Below are positions 23,753-35,051 of a DNA stretch of 64,000 nucleotides, piece after piece (position 1 is the stretch's first letter; every line of letters starts with the position of its first letter). The DNA lies in contig QVOM02000073.1 in the NCBI GenBank assembly GCA_003586115.2, positions 47,775,342-47,839,341 on the forward strand, given 5' to 3'. A model generated the notes under the pieces. That model had not been told where the DNA came from and ran no database searches. It worked only from the letters and a program-made list of their open reading frames with translations. The DNA is from Salvator merianae (lineage: Eukaryota; Chordata; Lepidosauria; Squamata; Teiidae). The translations under genes and the position numbers were made by a program.

Positions 23753-23845
23753 TTTGTTGTTGGGTCCCTTGGAGTCATGTCCAGTTCCTGGTTGCCTGCA
23801 TAAGTCCATGGGCACCTCTATGTAGTTTTCTTGGCAGAAACACAG
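23753..23845 (-). mobile_element. tRNA-derived SINE, 3' half
   Basis: On the minus strand it reads 'gccaagaaaactacatagag', 'gtgcccatggactt', then 'ggacatgactccaaggga' and ends in 'cccaacaacaaaaa'. The first part matches the body of the SINE at 34855-35051. The tRNA-like head is missing. The aac-repeat tail is of the BovB-mobilised type. Confidence 0.65.
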
Positions 23846-24180
23846 ACATGTTTAACTGGTTTTAATAAGGTGGACTTCAGATAGGGTCTTTTTTTTCCAC
23901 AGAAGAATTTGTCATTTTCAAGAGTGTCCTTTTTTTTGTTTGGATTTTTGCTCTTCTATTGGCTTCCATCCAAGGAATTTCCAGACCAAATGTGGTTTAA
24001 AATAAGAATATAAAGATTGCATATCCACAAATGCCATCTCAACAGGAGGCACATAGCCATATGTATGCTCACTTTACAATCTTATATGTGACTTGCCCTC
24101 TCTAATGCCCAGTGTTTTTCCTGAAACCTGTGTGGCTATGAAGAGAGAGATTTATATATTCTGGTTTCATGTTTTGTAAT

Positions 24181-24351
24181 AGAGGCAGAATGCCTCTAAA
24201 GGCCATTTGTAGGGAGTTGAGAGCAAGTGAAGGTTTTGTCTTCTGTTTCAGAATGCCCAGAAGGAATTGGTGGGCCACTGTGTCAGACAGAATCCTGGAC
24301 TAGATGGGCTGTGGCTTGATTCAGCATGGCTCCCCTTATGTTCTTATGTTA
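24181..24351 (+). mobile_element. CR1/L3-type LINE 3' end
   Basis: It aligns by eye with the reverse complement of 28696-28870: 'atttgtagggagttgagagc', 'gaatgcccagaaggaattgg', 'gaatcctggactagatgggc', ending in the octamer-type tail 'ttatgttcttatgtta'. Non-coding 3' UTR only. Confidence 0.75.
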
Positions 24352-25218
24352 TTAGTGATCCATAGAACACAACTGTTCCAGAAAGTTCAGAAATAACAAA
24401 AGCAGAATTTTAACCTTGAACTCAACTTGACATGTTACTTGTAGGATGGTTAGATGAATCGGAAGAGAGGATTTCTGCATTTTAATAGTTACATAGAAGA
24501 CAGGATTTCAGCAGATGTAACTTATGGTGCAGGTAGTGCAATTTTATGCAACTCTTAAAGATACAGGAATACTGTCCTCTTTTCTATCTGTCCATCTAGC
24601 TACTCTCATGTTTCCTGAAAGGGTAGAAAGAAAAGCTTGTCAATTACAGCATTATTTCACACTTATTCAGTAAATCTAATTAAGATCATTCAAAAACTGC
24701 AGCCTAATTGTAATGGGGGTATCTAAAATGGAAAAATAGAGGTTTCTGCAGCAAACATTGCCCAGCATCCTGAAGTCCTAGAATGCTGTACCACTAAAGG
24801 GCAGGGCTCTACCAAGATACAGAGACTGCTGCACCACAGAACTGGACATTGGTGTGATAAATATAATTGGCTTATATGTTGAAGGTATTGGGAATGGACC
24901 AGGAAGCCTGAGCCCCTGTACTAGACCAGAATCCATCTTTGTTAATTAGAATCCATATGGGAAAGACAGGGCTGATTTTAAAAACAGCAAGAAAATGTTA
25001 CAAAATATTTTGCCTGTGCACAAAGCAAAAGGCTTGGAAAGATATCTGAATAAGAGCAGAAGCTGACTCAGGAGATAATCCACTCAGATGACTCTTTGGC
25101 AGCTGATGGGTTCTTGGGCAAAGTTTTAAAAAGATAATGCTAAAAGGTATTTGGCATTACAGCCCAACCTATTGTTAACAGCGACCTTAGATATATATCT
25201 GAGAAGATTCTCATTAAC
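24352..25218. other. Unassigned non-coding stretch
   Basis: No gene or complete repeat recognised. Confidence 0.45.
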
Positions 25219-25268
25219 AATTCAAGACAGCAAAAAAAAAAAAAAAAAAAAAAGAATTCAAGACAGCA
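25219..25268 (+). mobile_element. Poly(A)-only retroinsertion with 14-bp target duplication
   Basis: The 14-mer aattcaagacagca occurs at 25219-25232 and again at 25255-25268. Between the two lie only a run of about 22 A and one G. A poly(A) tract framed by a perfect target-site duplication is the mark of L1-type target-primed reverse transcription that stopped within the tail, so no body of an element was copied. A simple duplication plus A-run expansion is the alternative. Confidence 0.7.
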
Positions 25269-25316
25269 GTATTGAAATCTGCCATCACCCACTACCATCA
25301 AGATCCATGCTCCTGT

Positions 25317-25962
25317 CATGTAGGAACTGCTGCTGCACTACCAGGAGAATCTCTGTTCTGTTCCACTTGTCACTTTGCCTACCATCTTGCTGCTTCAGGC
25401 TTTACTTTGACTCTGATCTGTGCATAAAGCTGAAGAACTCTTCCTTTGATACTCTGTTCTGCCTTGAAAACTTTACCTGACCTCAGAGCTTCCTGCCAAC
25501 AGCAAAACCATTGATTACAACCCCCCTTTATCTCTGAGGATAAGAACTGGCTGCTCCTGACTGAGCTAGGATTCCTCTGAATTAGTTTAGGTGGATTTAG
25601 GGCAATTTCCCCGTTCTGTCTCCTTCTACTAGCCTCTATAGCCCCAACCTGTCAAAATTGTCTTGATTTGATGTCCCCATTTATAAAAAGCCATTGTTAC
25701 AGAATGTTTTACCTCATTTGACCCTTGTGCATGTGCCGTATGCTGTAGGGAGTGAGACCTCTCTCTTCCTATATATAGAAACTACAGGCTGTTCTATTGC
25801 TTTTGACAATCCAGCTCAGGTGATTCCTGTCAAAAGACTGCCATTTGGCCATTTTTATGACTTTTTGAGCTGTTCCTTTTCTTTTTAATAAAGTTTATAT
25901 TCAGATTTGACCCAACATTTGTCCAGAAGTATTTTTCTGGTTGTTTGCTTGTTCTCTTACAG
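25317..25962 (+). mobile_element. Possible LTR (promoter and poly(A) landmarks only)
   Basis: A TATA-like 'ttataaaaagcc' near 25681, a polyadenylation signal aataaa near 25887, and 'gttctcttaca' at the right edge resemble U3-R-U5 order. The proposed start (tgtaggaactg) is uncertain and no target duplication was found. It could equally be a processed transcript end. Confidence 0.3.
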
Positions 25963-26928
25963 GACACAGTGACAATTTACCATTTTTAAAACCTTGGCAT
26001 AAAGATCCTATTTATAGAGCTAGTGACTGATGAGAGCTATATTTCCCCAGTGAAACCGATATTCCCAGTACACTGCTCTTCACAGTTTTCATGACCAGTT
26101 TTCATCTCAATTGTCACAATTTTTTTTATTATTAATGCCTCGTTCCACAGTTGCTTTTAATCTAAGCTTTCAGTTATGGCTATGATATCCATCTTCAGAG
26201 AATATGACTGCTAAAAGAGTCAAATGAAACTGATGATCTCATGAACCATGTCACCCTTCATATAGATGGTAGTGAATGATTGTTAGGCTGGTGACATGCA
26301 ATTTTGACTGGTATTATAATGCACAATTATGTTGTGGCTATGTTGAGATTGCCACACATATCTGTGGAAACCCCAACATAGCCACGCGGTAAAACGGTTG
26401 AATTGTGCTTTATCCTATTTCAGGAAAACCCAACTCTCAATGTAGGTTTTCCTAGAATAGCACAAAAACCTACCTGTCTGGAAGCTTTGCAGCATTATCC
26501 TCACTGAATGAAAAGGCCTCCTTCACACGTGCACAGCTGAATCTGAAGTGAAATGGCCACTACGCATGGCGGGAGCCAGAATGTGCACACTTCTAGACAT
26601 TTCATGCCATCAAACTACCAAAATACGCCACTCCACCATGAAAGCAGGCTCTTGCTCCACGCCATTGCCCAGCTGTCTGGGCAGCAAGCAATTATTCTGG
26701 AGGAGCTTTACTCTGGAACATCATTAAAAAGCACGATTTACCAATAACATCTGGAGGCAGCCTGTGTTGTTTTGCTCCTAGCAATTGGTCCTTTGTGTGG
26801 TAATTGACAATAAGTCATTGTTTTTTTCTAGTTGTTGTCCATTAGCATAATTCTTGGTGATCAGTTGTTAACAATGAGCTGCTGGTCTGTTCCTGTTCTG
26901 TTCCTGGCTTTGGTCCGTTCCTGGCTAT
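25963..26928. other. Unassigned stretch with palindromic patch
   Basis: 'ttgtggctatgttgagattg' near 26332 and 'ccccaacatagccacgcgg' near 26371 are partly complementary, suggesting another small fold-back element. 'aaggcctccttcacacgtgc' at 26513 resembles a MITE end without a partner. No gene found. Confidence 0.35.
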
Positions 26929-26936
26929 TGTCCGTT

Positions 26937-27214
26937 CAGCGGCATAGCTAAAAGTTTTGCCACCCAGGGCTAAGTGGCGGCAGAGGAGCACAAGGAAGAG
27001 CACCCTGCCCTGCAGCCTCCTACCCCCGCCGCCACCCTGATGACTGACGGCCGGGCGAGTGCAGTGCAGCACCGTGCAGCGGCGCACCACACTCTCCTTC
27101 GCGCTCACTCTCCGGCGCACCGGGCAGGCAGAAAAGGACCTGGCTGCATGGGCCGCCTAGGACAACGCGCCGCCCGGGGCGGGGGGCCCCCACCCCCCGC
27201 TTCCTACGCCACTG
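26937..27214. mobile_element. Non-autonomous hAT-like element with 8-bp duplication
   Basis: The terminal inverted repeats cagcggcatagc and, inverted, cagtggcgtagg fit the CAGTGGCGTAGC end found in two more places here. A perfect 8-bp target duplication tgtccgtt lies at 26929-26936 and 27215-27222, as expected for hAT transposition. The 278-bp body is very GC-rich (CpG, 'ccgcccggggcggggggc') and lacks a transposase. Open frames of 92 and 109 codons across it are compositional. Confidence 0.9.
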
Positions 27215-27222
27215 TGTCCGTT

Positions 27223-28695
27223 AGCATACTCCTTAATGATGGGGTGCTCTTTTTGTTGTGTGGTTGCTACCCTTGGGCTGTTGCATGTTTCCTCTGCTGT
27301 TGATGGTTTCCTTTGTTGGTTTTTGAGGAGGGGCTTCCAAGCATTGCTGAAGAATAGGCCTTGGTCCCTGTTAAAATTTTCTGGATACTGTTTTATTTAA
27401 CAGCTTCTCTTGCAGATAATTCATGAAACCCCTTCACTCCAGCTATTGCTTCTGTGTGTTCAAACAGAATTTTGTGGGTTTCAGTCCATGCATGTTCCAC
27501 TAGTGCAGATTTGTCAATTTGCATAAGGCATACATGTCTCTCATGCTCACATTTTTTCTCTCTATAATCAAGTGATGGTAAACGTAGTGTTTTCTCTGCT
27601 ACACAGGTCTACAATTATTTTTTTCAGGTGCCAAGGTTTTTTGAATGGATTTAGGGTATTTTGAGGGTGCTGAATTCAAAAATCCCATTACTTTTGCTGA
27701 ATTGGTTCTAGTTTGGAAATAATGGACATCCATGAAAATAATGCATTCCCCCAATGCAACGTGTGTGATAATAAATGCAATAGCTTTTGGTCTGTCTTTT
27801 GACTCTTTAACAATGTCTTAGGTAATTAAATATCCCATATAATTATTTTGTATTTCAATTTGTAGGCCTACAATGCTATAAAAGCAACTTTTTGAAGCAT
27901 TGACATTATTAACAATTAATAACTAATTAATTACTTAACTATTAAATATCTCAGAAACTAGAGCCAATCTGGCAAAACCGGTCATATTCTTAATCAGCGC
28001 CATAAATGTAATATAAAACCATTCAGATGTTGGCACCAAAATCACTGTATATCAGTGTTTAATCTGCCTGCAATGGACAGGCTGCACTATTGTTTCTATC
28101 CTACAGAAAAAGGGCAGCAAAATATGCCAAAGCATTATGTTTATTTTGTGTGATGTAATTGAAAAAAATAAACATAATTTCTGCATTAACCTACCATCTG
28201 AAGGAGAAATAAAATGTCTATGTGTTTATACTGTGGAAGTGCTACACTAATGTAGACAAACAGGATGGCACTTTAATATAGCTAAATTAATATTATGTGT
28301 CATTTTATTTTAATTAGAAATCAAATTGGCAGCTAGAAAGAATAAATCAAATGCAAAAAGTAATGCAGTAGAAAGAGTTGTGCTTTTTACATTACATCCT
28401 TCACTGAATAACAGTTTGCCCAAGAGGAATTCATAACTATAGCCACCCATGATCTACACAGAGCCATTCATCGGTGTTATTAGTTTCAGACTATCTTTCT
28501 ATACATTATTCTTTAAATAGCCATCTATATGGGCAGAGTCTGGAAATACATTTTGCTTTTCAGCTTGATTTAAAGCCTAAACTGAGATAAACTTTCAAGA
28601 CTAGAACTTTTTAATATGGCTGTTAAGGGCCGTGAGAGCTAAAGTCTAAAAAGGACCATGAGCCAGCAATTCTAACTTCATTTTACTGGGTGTAA
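27223..28695. other. Unassigned AT-rich stretch; possible conserved block
   Basis: No repeat recognised from about 27850 to 28690. The homogeneous AT-rich, repeat-poor text is a candidate for unique or conserved regulatory sequence, but nothing in the single sequence proves constraint. Confidence 0.3.
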
Positions 28696-29365
28696 GCATA
28701 AGAACATAAGAACATAAGAGGAGCCTTGCTGGATCAGGCCACAGCCCATCTAGTCCAGCATTCTGTTTCACACAGTGGTCCACCACTTGCTTCTGGGCAT
28801 TCTCAAGCAGAATATAAAGGCAAAACCTTTACCTGCTCTTGACTCCCTGCAAATGGTTTTACAGACATCCTGCCTGTCTCTGGGCATCCATTCTAGTAGC
28901 AATTGATACACCTGACCTCCATGAATCTGTCCAATCCTTTCTTAAAGCTATCTAGCTATCACCACCTCATCTGGTAATAAATTCTATAGACCGATGACCC
29001 TCTGGGTGAAAAAATACTTCTCCTTGTCAGTCCTAACTCTCCTACTCATCAGCTTCGGAGAGTGCACCCTGGTCCTAATGTTGTGTGTGAGAGAAAAAAA
29101 CTTCTCTCTGTCCACCTTATCCATACCATGCATGATTTTCTTTACTTCAATCAGGTCTCCTCTTAAACGCCACTTTTCAAGGTTGAAGAGGCCAAGGCGT
29201 TGCAGCCTGATTTCGTAAGAAAGGTGTTCCAGCCCCTTGATCATTCTGGTTGCCCTTTTCTGCACCTTCTCCAGTTCCACAATATCCTTTCTGAGGGGAG
29301 GTGACCAGAATTGTACACAATATTCCAAGTGTGGTCTCACCATAGATTTGTAAAAAGGCACAATT
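28696..29365 (-). mobile_element. CR1/L3-type LINE, 3' third (5'-truncated)
   Basis: The minus strand encodes the end of a reverse transcriptase and then about 290 bp of 3' UTR, finishing in repeated 'ttatgttc' units at 28696-28720. The UTR matches 24181-24351 and 51117-51340. The 5' break falls just past the start of the recognisable frame near 29361. The coding remnant is listed separately. Confidence 0.88.
28984..29361 (-). pseudogene. CR1/L3 reverse transcriptase C-terminal remnant
   Basis: The 125-codon frame is the C-terminal part of a CR1/L3-clade pol protein. Recognisable blocks in order are VRPHLEYCVQFWSPPLRKDI (about residues 8-27), LEKVQKRATRMI (29-40), and 'RLGLFNLEKWRLRGDLIEV' (55-73). 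The catalytic polymerase core and the endonuclease lie upstream in the family and are absent, so it cannot be active. The initiating Met is internal to the original protein and not a real start. Related coding text occurs at 37040 and 59605. Confidence 0.88.
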
Positions 29366-29477
29366 ACACTTGCCGACTGAGTATCATAAGATTTTCATCC
29401 AAAATCTAGCACTAAGCATCATAAAATTTTGATCCAAGAAGACATTTTTTGTTTGTACATAATCTACAGTAGTCTTA

Positions 29478-29903
29478 AGGCTTTTCTGCACTTACCTTAC
29501 TGTGATCTGGCCCAGTGGGTCTGGACTAGCAAAGACCAGATCTGGAACAGCACTGTCTGCATGACAGTGCTAGCCCACACCAACCCCAGCACTGACCCTG
29601 AAGTTCACACAAACTTCAAGTCTAGTTTCAAGGGCTCCCACAGCATTAGAATGAAAGTTCCTAGCCTCGGAGACCCCTGGGAACCTATTTCTGTGGCACA
29701 CTTTGGTGCACCCCAGTAGTCCAGAAAACAAAGACATGCCTTCTGCATGCCTCTATGATCCAGACTGGCCTGAGCTAGCATGTTAATAGCCCTCGATGTT
29801 GAGGCCAGAGACCTCTTGATCTGGATTACAATCTGTCCTGTGTGGATGGAGTGTACCAGTGGTGGATGGGGCCTCTCTGATCTGCATTAAAGCGTAAAGG
29901 CTC
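29478..29903 (+). mobile_element. MITE family B, copy with TTA target duplication
   Basis: The ends are aggcttttctgcacttacc and the inverted 'gcgtaaaggctc', flanked by tta on both sides (29475-29477 and 29904-29906). The interior repeats family B landmarks: 'gatctggaacagcactgtct', 'gaatgaaagttcctagcct', 'cactttggtgcacccca', 'cctcgatgttgaggcc'. TTA (TWA) is the standard PIF/Harbinger target, which makes this the copy that best identifies the superfamily. No transposase. Confidence 0.82.
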
Positions 29904-29906
29904 TTA

Positions 29907-30650
29907 ATACCCACAGCAATTGACAAAGTTGTTGATATAGTAGACTGTTCTTATTAGCTTCAAAACATCATTCACAGTAGTGACCAGCATGGGTAAAGGA
30001 AGCTAGAAGCTTTTCTCCCAACTAAGAACCAGTTTGTGGACTTCAGTTGTTCAGAAGATGAAATTTTACCTGGTGTTGCTGGAACTACAAGCAACAGCTG
30101 CTGAAATTCCATCGTCTGTACAACTAACTCTTCAGGATGCATACACTGTGTGGCCTCTTTTTCATACTGCAATCCTAACCTTTAGTCAGCAGGTGGCACT
30201 AGACTTTGGGTAGAGTGAGAACTTTTCAGCTCTTCCGTAACACTGGGACAGAGTGACTCCTAGGTTTATACATCTATGCAGTTTTCCAGGCAGATACAGA
30301 TGTAGGTATGCTGTTACTTTTTAATGGTAGTTCTATTTTATTTAAGATAGTCTTTTTTTAATGTCCTAACTGTTATGATATCAAAGCCTTCGTTGATAAT
30401 ATGTTATCAGATTTTTGTTTTTAAGTCACAAAAGCTAAATAAATTCACTGCTCAGCCCCTACCAAGCCTTTATGCAATAGATTTTTTTTCTGTCCTGTGC
30501 ATTGGTCTGAGACTTAGTGGGGGCTACAGGAATGCCCAGCCACAGGAAAGCCTAGGAAACCTGGGATCACAGCAGACCACACATGTTATTGTGATGCCCA
30601 CACAGCCCTGCTCCCCTTCAGCTGCAAAACCACCAGGGAGAGAAAGCCAA
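29907..30650. other. Unassigned non-coding stretch
   Basis: Nothing recognised. The 101-codon frame at 30375-30680 runs into the minisatellite and is not a gene. Confidence 0.45.
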
Positions 30651-30733
30651 CTGAGGCAGGTGAGTGCTACCCGAGTGTGACGGAGGCAGGTGAGTGTTTT
30701 CTGAGTGTGACTGAGGCAGGTGAGTGCTACCTG
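30651..30733. repeat. 30-bp minisatellite, 2.8 copies
   Basis: Units begin 'ctgaggcaggtgagtg' or 'cggaggcaggtgagtg' at 30651, 30681 and 30711, an exact 30-bp period with a few substitutions. Each unit contains the splice-donor-like caggtgagt, a coincidence of the repeat. Confidence 0.9.
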
Positions 30734-31900
30734 GGATCTTCTTCAGCACTCACCTTTGCAGAGGTCTGGCGTAGTGAGATGTTATCCTTATGAACTGACC
30801 CGTCTTAGCACATCCCTACTAAGAACACATATAAAAGAGAGTGAAGGTGAGCAAAGACATCTATGTCTCTGGACCTTAAATAACCCAGAGTTTTCCTGAC
30901 AGGTCCACCCATTTTCTGATTGATTTGCTTTGTGTCTCAGTTGAGCATTACCATTGTTAATTTTCCAGTCTCACATCTGTTGGTTTCTGAACTGGAATGC
31001 CTGCTGTTTCAGAAGAGAATATTTGAATACTGTCTCATCTACAGATTTCACAGCAGACTCTTTACCTACGATACCAAAAAACAGCAGGAAACACCTAGGA
31101 AGTTTCTAAGCAACTTGCATTTTTATTCTTAAAACAAAGAACTGAAAGTTACTGTATAATCACAAACTGTAAGAAGAAAAGAAAAAAAAAAACCCTTAGC
31201 TGCTTATGGCAAAGCATAATGTTGCAGGTTATACTAATTTAGCTTATTGCTTACCTGCTTAAACTAATTTAATCATCTGTTTTGATTACCTGTATATTTA
31301 CTACTAGGTGAACATGGAGTTTCCTTGTACTTTTTGGTTAATTTATGGCAAAAAGTTTTATGTAATTGCATATTTAATACTCTAGATCTGGAGGAGCACA
31401 GTGAAGACCTCACACTGTATAGATATTAAAAGGATCATTAAGCTTAGCATGAGCTAAAGGTCTTACTTCAGGTTACACTCTACTATCTTGATTAAAAGTG
31501 AAATGTAAGCAAAAGTTATCCAGGAGACATATTCAGATCAAGGCACTATGAAGCAGCTCATTTTGTATATGGAGCATGACAAGTCTTCTGTGCATTATCC
31601 CTTCTGTCCGTTAAGCATTTCTGATTTATGTCCCCATCATTTTAATTTTTTTATTTTTGGTGGAAGATTCAATACTTCAGTGATTTATGATAATATCTGA
31701 AGGGGGTGTAACAAGGGACCATTGCCTACTACTTGCACAACAGTTTGGAATTTATTGTAATGGACTTATTGCCAAGGGCATGTGAATGTTAAGACTGGGA
31801 GCCTGTTCACTTTACAGCTCTAGGACCACCATCTGTCTACAAGGTGTATGGAATGTGGGAGGGCAGAGCATAACATTTCATTTTTAAATGTAACAGGTTG
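30734..31900. other. Unassigned AT-rich stretch
   Basis: No gene or repeat recognised apart from A-runs near 31180. Confidence 0.45.
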
Positions 31901-31924
31901 ATAGGTCTTATAGCATGTATTTTA

Positions 31925-32000
31925 TCATATGTTGTGACCCGCCCTGGGACCTTCAGGTGAAAGGTAGGATATAAATATTATGAATAAATAAATAATTTAA
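31925..32000 (+). mobile_element. L2-type LINE 3' tail
   Basis: 'tgttgtgacccgccctggga', then 'ggtaggatataaatattat' and 'gaataaataaataa', is the canonical tail of reptilian L2-like LINEs. Better preserved than the copies at 6770 and 54325. No coding sequence remains. Confidence 0.75.
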
Positions 32001-32101
32001 AAAATGGTGCTGTTGCTAGTTCACCTCAGCTGTATGAAGTTAAAACTAGAACAGCAAACACAAAGCAGTTGTTTTTGTAGATGAATCCACAGAAGTAACA
32101 G

Positions 32102-32531
32102 TGTCAGAATTCACCAGCTTATGTTCTTGGATCCAGTCCACAAAATCAAGAAACGGACAGAGACGTGAAGCATCATGTTCTTCACTTTATTGAGATAATG
32201 GAATATAAGGAGTAGATGCAAGCATTCAGGAATATAAACAATCCTAGGGATATCCTTTCTCCCATGCCTCCAAGTTCCAGTACAAGGTAGTCCAAGTTCT
32301 CAGGCCTACAGTATTATAAGTAACCATCAACAAGGGGAAACACTGGGACAGTGAGAAAAGCAAGCAAACACAGCTGAGAAGAGCCAAAGATGGCTGTGCA
32401 GTGGTCAAAACGCTGACAAATACACAATTATTGGCAAGACCATGTGTTTAGGGAAGAGGTGACTGGAGAACACACACTAGTAAGTACAATCAAAGTGAAG
32501 CTTACAACCAAAAGTTGATCCCTTCCCCACA
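32102..32531 (-). mobile_element. Candidate solo LTR (minus strand)
   Basis: Read on the minus strand it runs from TGTGGGGAAGGG to GAATTCTGACA, about 430 bp, with a polyadenylation signal (tttatt on plus at 32186) followed by a roughly 85-nt U5-like end. The TG...CA termini and the GACA end fit an LTR, but flanking 5-mers (aacag and gatct) do not match and no internal region exists. The left boundary on the minus strand is uncertain. Confidence 0.45.
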
Positions 32532-32545
32532 GATCTCATAGCCCC

Positions 32546-32680
32546 AATCCATAGTTTGCTGCTGTTTAAATTTTTTAAAAAACTGTTTCAGTGCCCAGCT
32601 ACCTCTAAGTTTTAATCCACCTTAAAACTTACAGTGAGAGAAGACATCTGCAAAATAACAAGACATTTTCTTTATGCATT
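32546..32680 (+). mobile_element. Fold-back MITE family D, partial copy
   Basis: 'cccagctacctctaagtttt', 'aatccaccttaaaa' and 'catctgcaaaataacaagac' match the left arm of 36773-36945. The right arm is not recognised. Confidence 0.6.
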
Positions 32681-33954
32681 TTCAAACCCAGTGGGAATTA
32701 AATAGTGTTAAAGGAAAACCAACAATGGCCCCCAAGGAGTTGAAACAGATAATTGTGGTACACGTTGGTGTTTTGGATTGCCTGTGACAGAAAAACTGCT
32801 GCACATGCTATGTTCCTTTTCCAAATCTGTGGAGCTGAAATACACCACAACACAGTCAGAAAGCAGTTTTCACCTGAACCAACTTCAGAAGCTGAGGAAG
32901 AAGAATAGGAGGCAATTTTGTAACCCCACTCTTTTGCTGAAAGGGGACTTGCTGAGTGCTCTCCACCACCAAAAAAGTCCAGCTTCCAAATCCATGGTCC
33001 ATGTGCTGTCTAGGGGTGCAATCATTCAGGGCTCTTTAAAATCATCCCTTTTAAAAAAAAGTATTTCATCCCCAGACACACCAAAAAAATGCTTTACAAA
33101 CAGTGGTCTGAATATGCAGTTGAGAACCTACCTTATTTTGCCACCCTGCACCCTGCATTCACTTCCAAGTCAGGCAATACCCTGACGACAGGTGCTACTT
33201 ACTGATTGTCTACTTGGTGGGAAAGCCCTGACTCTTTTCTTATGTAGTTTCCTTTGCTTATGTAGTTTCTGGCTTAAAGAAAGAAACACCTTCAGAGCTA
33301 TGAAATCCCAAAAAAATGAAGAGGTGATATTTTCTAGGCTTTGAGATGAGGTAAGGTGAATGCAAAGAAAAAAAATCAGACTCAAATTTGCCCAGAGGGC
33401 ATATATTTAAGTGTGTCTGATCATATCCTATGGCTGCAAGGCAAGCTCCTGTTGGATCTCATCTTGGGCTGAAAAAGTCCTTGATTCTGGTGCTGCTTCC
33501 AGCTCCAAGACAAGTCACTACTGGGTGGTCTCCACCAAGACTGAAAAGAGGCTGTCCTGCCAAATCCCTGGTAATGTTCCTTCCTCTGAGGGCTGCTTTC
33601 AGTACCCAACCCAAACACAAGTGAGTGCCTTCCTCCAAGGTTCTTATGATGTCTCTGGTGCTCTTTTCTTCATGAGCCAAACACAAGTGGGGGCATCTTG
33701 TCTGTTATGAAGAGGCTTACTTGGCAGCTTCATGGAAAACATCATTTCTTGGGGTCACAAACCTCACTGAACCCACACACTGTGTGGGAAGACATCAAAG
33801 ACAGGAGACACTGTTTGTCCTACCAGGTTTTGGCACTGAACTCCTGCCCAGGGTGTGGGAGGAGCCAGTAAATATCGTGTTTGGCATCAGTGTTTGAAGT
33901 GGGACAACTGGCATCAGTGTGTTTCATCAATGCAGTCTGCAAGTATGTGCCTTG
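32681..33954. other. Unassigned stretch with moderate open frames
   Basis: The 135-codon frame at 32778-33185 and the overlapping frames at 33411-33710 have no recognisable domain, and frames open on both strands. No coding call is justified. Confidence 0.45.
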
Positions 33955-34225
33955 GTACAGGAAAAGTTGGATCTGTGTATTCACCACTACAATATGTATA
34001 AAGTCCTTGTCAGGTAGCAACAGCTGCATCCTGCCAGTCATCTATGTGCTCAGCATTGAGCATTTGTACAACTTCTGTCTGTCTGTGGCATCCTTGTGTT
34101 CAGCATTGCAGTTTATATAAAACCCTTATCTGGGTGGTGAGGGTGATGTCCTGACAATCATCTGTGTGTTTAGCATGGCAGGATGTGTGAAACCATTGCC
34201 TGGATCTGGGAATTTGGCATCTTAT
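33955..34225. repeat. Decayed tandem repeat, unit about 55-75 bp
   Basis: The sequence 'atctgtgtattcacca', 'atctatgtgctcagcattg', 'ccttgtgttcagcattgcag' and 'atctgtgtgtttagcatgg' recurs, each followed by a 'gt..ataaa.ccttgtc' or 'tgtgaaaccattgcc' like segment and by 'catcctgccagtc/gtcctgacaatc'. Spacing is irregular. It is an old array, not named. Confidence 0.5.
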
Positions 34226-34854
34226 TGCAGCATGATTACTCAGAATTCATAGCTCTGGAGTGCTGTGCCATGCCAAGCCACAGACACTCTTGATCTATGG
34301 AAATGAATACTGACTATATGAGATATAATTGGTATAAAAGGTTGCAGATACAGGGGAACTGGACCAGAGACATGGACTCTGCATTTAGACCAGAATTCAT
34401 CAATTTTTGCCTGCTTACCTCCATTTTTAAAATACAAGCCTAACCACAAAAAGACCAACATTTTTCCTGTTCCTAGAAGAAGCAAAGAGGCTAAGAAAAC
34501 CCTTTGCCCAGGCAAGTTTCAACTCAGGAAATTAAAAACATTAATGATTTCAAAACATTGAGAAACAAGTATTTGGCAACCCAGACAAAGCTTTTGTTTC
34601 AGTACACATCTGCAAGACGTCTCAAGCAGAATGTTGATAGTATCCTTCTAAAACCAGTTTCAACCAGGACCAAAGACGATGTTTCAAGTAAAGATTATCC
34701 AAAACCCAATTAACTCTTCCAAATTACAGTCCAGGTGTATTTCCTCATCATCCTGTACCAACTACAAAGGACATTTTTCTGTTCTTTTTCAGGGATTGGT
34801 GATGGGATAGAAACACCCACATGTGGTAAAACTGCCAAGTTATGACTCAATATG
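34226..34854. other. Unassigned non-coding stretch
   Basis: No gene or repeat recognised. Confidence 0.45.
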
Positions 34855-35051
34855 CCAAGTTGTAGTTCAGTGGTAAAGCAAACTGTTTGGAAAGCAGAGG
34901 GTTGCTGGTCCAATCCCCACCCACTCCCAGGAAGTAGGCAGTGGCAAACCACTTCTATATCTCTGCCAAGAAAACTACATAGAGATGCCCATGAAGGTGC
35001 CCACACAGTCAAGAAGGAGTCAACCATAACTTGGTGGTATCCAGCAACAAT
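34855..35051 (+). mobile_element. tRNA-derived SINE, nearly complete
   Basis: The head carries RNA polymerase III box A-like tagttcagtgg (34863-34873) and box B-like ggtccaatccc (34907-34917), spaced as in tRNA genes. A body follows ('ggcagtggcaaaccacttct', 'gccaagaaaactacatagag'), then a tail 'aaggagtcaaccataacttg' ending in 'cagcaacaataaa', similar to the BovB-type 3' end used by Sauria-class SINEs. The half element at 23753-23845 is the same family. It would depend on an RTE/BovB LINE for movement, and one is present at 56297. Confidence 0.8.

Noticed and set aside
26842..27303. GC-rich patch that looks like a CpG-island promoter with an Ala/Arg-rich reading frame
   Set aside because: The patch is exactly bounded by transposon ends and an 8-bp target duplication, so a hAT-like element explains it fully.
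30655..30730. Three consensus-like splice donors (caggtgagt)
   Set aside because: They fall at the same place in each 30-bp minisatellite unit and have no associated exon.
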